From: Streptomyces sp. AC555_RSS877
GTDB lineage: Bacteria > Actinomycetota > Actinomycetes > Streptomycetales > Streptomycetaceae
NCBI RefSeq assembly: GCF_019049245.1
Contig: NZ_JAGMUK010000028.1
Span: forward strand, 62,001 to 126,000
Direction of reading: 5' to 3'
Length of the DNA: 64,000 nucleotides
Every line of letters starts with the position of its first letter. Within the stretch, counting starts at the first letter, position 1. The notes beneath the pieces were generated by a model. That model had not been told where the DNA came from. It was given only the letters and a program-made list of their open reading frames with translations, and searched no databases. Made by a program: the position numbers and the translations under genes. This document shows positions 62,751 to 64,000 of the stretch, in pieces.

Positions 62751-63692
62751 TCAGGCGCGTCGTCGTGCCGTTTCGTACAGCACGATGCCCGCCGCGACAC
62801 CGGCGTTGAGCGACTCCGCACCACCCGGCATCGGGATCCGCACCCGGTGGTCGCAGGTCTCGCCGACCAGTCGCGACAGGCCCTTGCCCTCGCTGCCGAC
62901 GACGATGACGACGGGCCCGGACAGTGCCTCCAGGTCGCCGAGTTCGGACTCGCCATCGGCGGCCAGACCGACGACCGTGATGCCGGCCTTCTTGTACGCC
63001 TCCAGGGCGCGCGTCAGGTTGGTGGCGCGGGCGACGGGCGTCCGGGCGGCGGCACCGGCGGACGTCTTCCAGGCGCCGGCGGTCATGCCGGCCGCGCGCC
63101 GCTCGGGGACGACGACGCCGTGACCGCCGAAGGCGGAGGCGGACCGGACGACGGCGCCGAGGTTGCGCGGGTCGGTGACACCGTCGAGAACGACGATGAG
63201 CGGGTCCTCGCCCTTGTCGTAGGCGGCGTTCGCCAGGTCCTCGGGGTGCGCGTACTCGTACGGCGGGACCTGCAGGACGAGGCCCTGGTGGTTGAGGCCG
63301 TTGGTCATGCGGTCGAGCTCGGGGCGGGGGGCCTCCATGAGGTGGATGCCGCCGCGCTCGGCGACGAGCTGCAGCGCCTCGCGCACCCGCTCGTCGTTGT
63401 CGATGAACTGCTGGACGTAGAGCGTCACCGCGGGCACGCCCTCGCGCAGCGCCTCGACGACGGGGTTACGGCCGACGACCATCTCCGAGGTGCCCTTGCC
63501 GCCCCGGCCGCGCGCTGTGGGGCGGCGTACCGCCTGCTTCGCCTTGGCATTGGAGATGCGGTTCTTCTTGTGTCCCTTGCGCGCCTCGGCAGGCGGGGTC
63601 GGGCCCTTGCCCTCCAGGCCCTTGCGCCGCTGGCCGCCACTGCCGACCTGCGCGCCCTTCTTGCCGGACATGCGGCGGTTGTTGGCTGCCAT
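62751..63692 (-). CDS. rlmB: 23S rRNA (guanosine-2'-O-)-methyltransferase RlmB
   Basis: 313 residues. A ~65-residue basic N-terminal extension precedes VVGRNPVVEALREG and the SPOUT core: LDGVTDPRNLGAVVRSASAF (motif 1), VVGSEGKGLSRLV (motif 2) and PMPGGAESLNAGVAAGIVLY (motif 3, knot). It methylates G2251 of 23S rRNA, or acts as TrmH. It follows cysS as in other actinobacteria. Confidence 0.94.
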   Translation of the reverse strand: MAANNRRMSGKKGAQVGSGGQRRKGLEGKGPTPPAEARKGHKKNRISNAKAKQAVRRPTARGRGGKGTSEMVVGRNPVVEALREGVPAVTLYVQQFIDNDERVREALQLVAERGGIHLMEAPRPELDRMTNGLNHQGLVLQVPPYEYAHPEDLANAAYDKGEDPLIVVLDGVTDPRNLGAVVRSASAFGGHGVVVPERRAAGMTAGAWKTSAGAAARTPVARATNLTRALEAYKKAGITVVGLAADGESELGDLEALSGPVVIVVGSEGKGLSRLVGETCDHRVRIPMPGGAESLNAGVAAGIVLYETARRRA

Positions 63693-63760
63693 GACCTACC
63701 TGTCTGTTCCCTGCTTCTCTTCTCTGCGAAGGCGAAGCGTGCGTGTGTACGTATATGCAG

Positions 63761-63788
63761 TGTGCCGCCCGGATGGCCGGGCGGCACA
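63761..63788 (-). terminator. Terminator-like hairpin between cysS and rlmB
   Basis: TGTGCCGCCCGG (63761-63772) pairs with CCGGGCGGCACA (63777-63788). It is 17 nt after the cysS stop. Confidence 0.7.
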
Positions 63789-63804
63789 ATCGATCAAGAA
63801 AGGG

Positions 63805-64000
63805 TCAGCGCGGGCCGAGGCTCCAGCGCGGTCCCTGCGGCCCGTCCTCGATGACGAGGCCGGACTGGTTGAGCTGGTCGCGGATGGCGTCCGCGGTGGC
63901 CCAGTCCTTGCGGCCGCGGGCCGCTTCCCGCTGGTCGAGCACCAGTCGTACGAGACTGTCGACGACCCCGTGCAGGTCGTCCCCGCGGTCGGCCTCGCCG
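63805..64000 (-). CDS. cysS: Cysteinyl-tRNA synthetase, C-terminal end
   Basis: About 65 codons of the 3' end, read on the minus strand from the window edge. The translated tail [38 protein letters not shown] and stop is the conserved C-terminus of CysRS, adjacent to rlmB as expected. The catalytic domain is outside the window. Confidence 0.9.
   Translation of the reverse strand, partial: GEADRGDDLHGVVDSLVRLVLDQREAARGRKDWATADAIRDQLNQSGLVIEDGPQGPRWSLGPR

Overview
The window is chromosomal DNA from a high-GC actinomycete, almost certainly a Streptomyces. The evidence is the extreme third-position GC, GTG/TTG starts, many leaderless starts with a TANNNT hexamer 6-7 nt upstream, and mycothiol-, futalosine- and GlcNAc-related genes. 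From memory, the gene order follows the S. coelicolor SCO43xx to SCO42xx core (mqnB-mqnD, groEL2, nagK-nagA, cdgB, msiK, rlmB, cysS), read in descending order. No search was run.

Layout. 1-8.3 kb: end of an Rpn/PD-(D/E)XK-like gene, a DUF3027 protein, an MFS transporter, a lipoprotein, the menaquinone genes mqnB-mqnD, a cold-shock-domain protein with an extra tail, a HAD phosphatase and a membrane protein. 8.5-16.2 kb: an XPB-like protein with a WYL domain, two very short secreted peptides, an XPB helicase, and a HelD-type RNA-polymerase ATPase whose stop codon is the edge of a MITE-like palindrome. 16.5-24.8 kb: cutC with an unusual operator-like array, small enzymes, the murR-like/murQ pair, an aldo-keto reductase, an XRE/DUF397 pair and a DinB protein. 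25-27.4 kb: a small accessory-looking module (HTH protein with a structured leader, Uma2 protein, two hypotheticals). 27.4-33.6 kb: esterase, phosphoesterase, old-yellow-enzyme, groEL under two CIRCE operators, and a cold-shock gene.

34-45 kb is metabolic. A MoaD/CysO-like sulfur carrier and a threonine-synthase-like enzyme lie behind a SAM-I riboswitch, which points to methionine rather than threonine synthesis. Then come gpgS and the convergent trehalose pair otsA/otsB, and the GlcNAc region (sugar-binding lipoprotein diverging from nagK-nagA-hexose kinase, with two DasR-type dre sites between). 45-64 kb: a CBM protein, the diguanylate cyclase cdgB, ArfB, TerD, an M1 peptidase, a pentapeptide-repeat protein, an FAD oxidoreductase, a SoxR-box-controlled quinone-oxidoreductase-like gene, a DHA2 pump, a Hur/APH-type kinase, tRNA-Thr(UGU), the shared sugar-ABC ATPase msiK, a nucleotidyltransferase, a DoxX protein, rlmB, and the 3' end of cysS.

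The strongest points for a second look are the riboswitch/threonine-synthase-like/sulfur-carrier locus, the GTACAGG half-site array at cutC, the structured leader at 24.94-25.05 kb, the palindrome at cdgB, and repeats that touch coding sequence (helD-like stop, nagA start).
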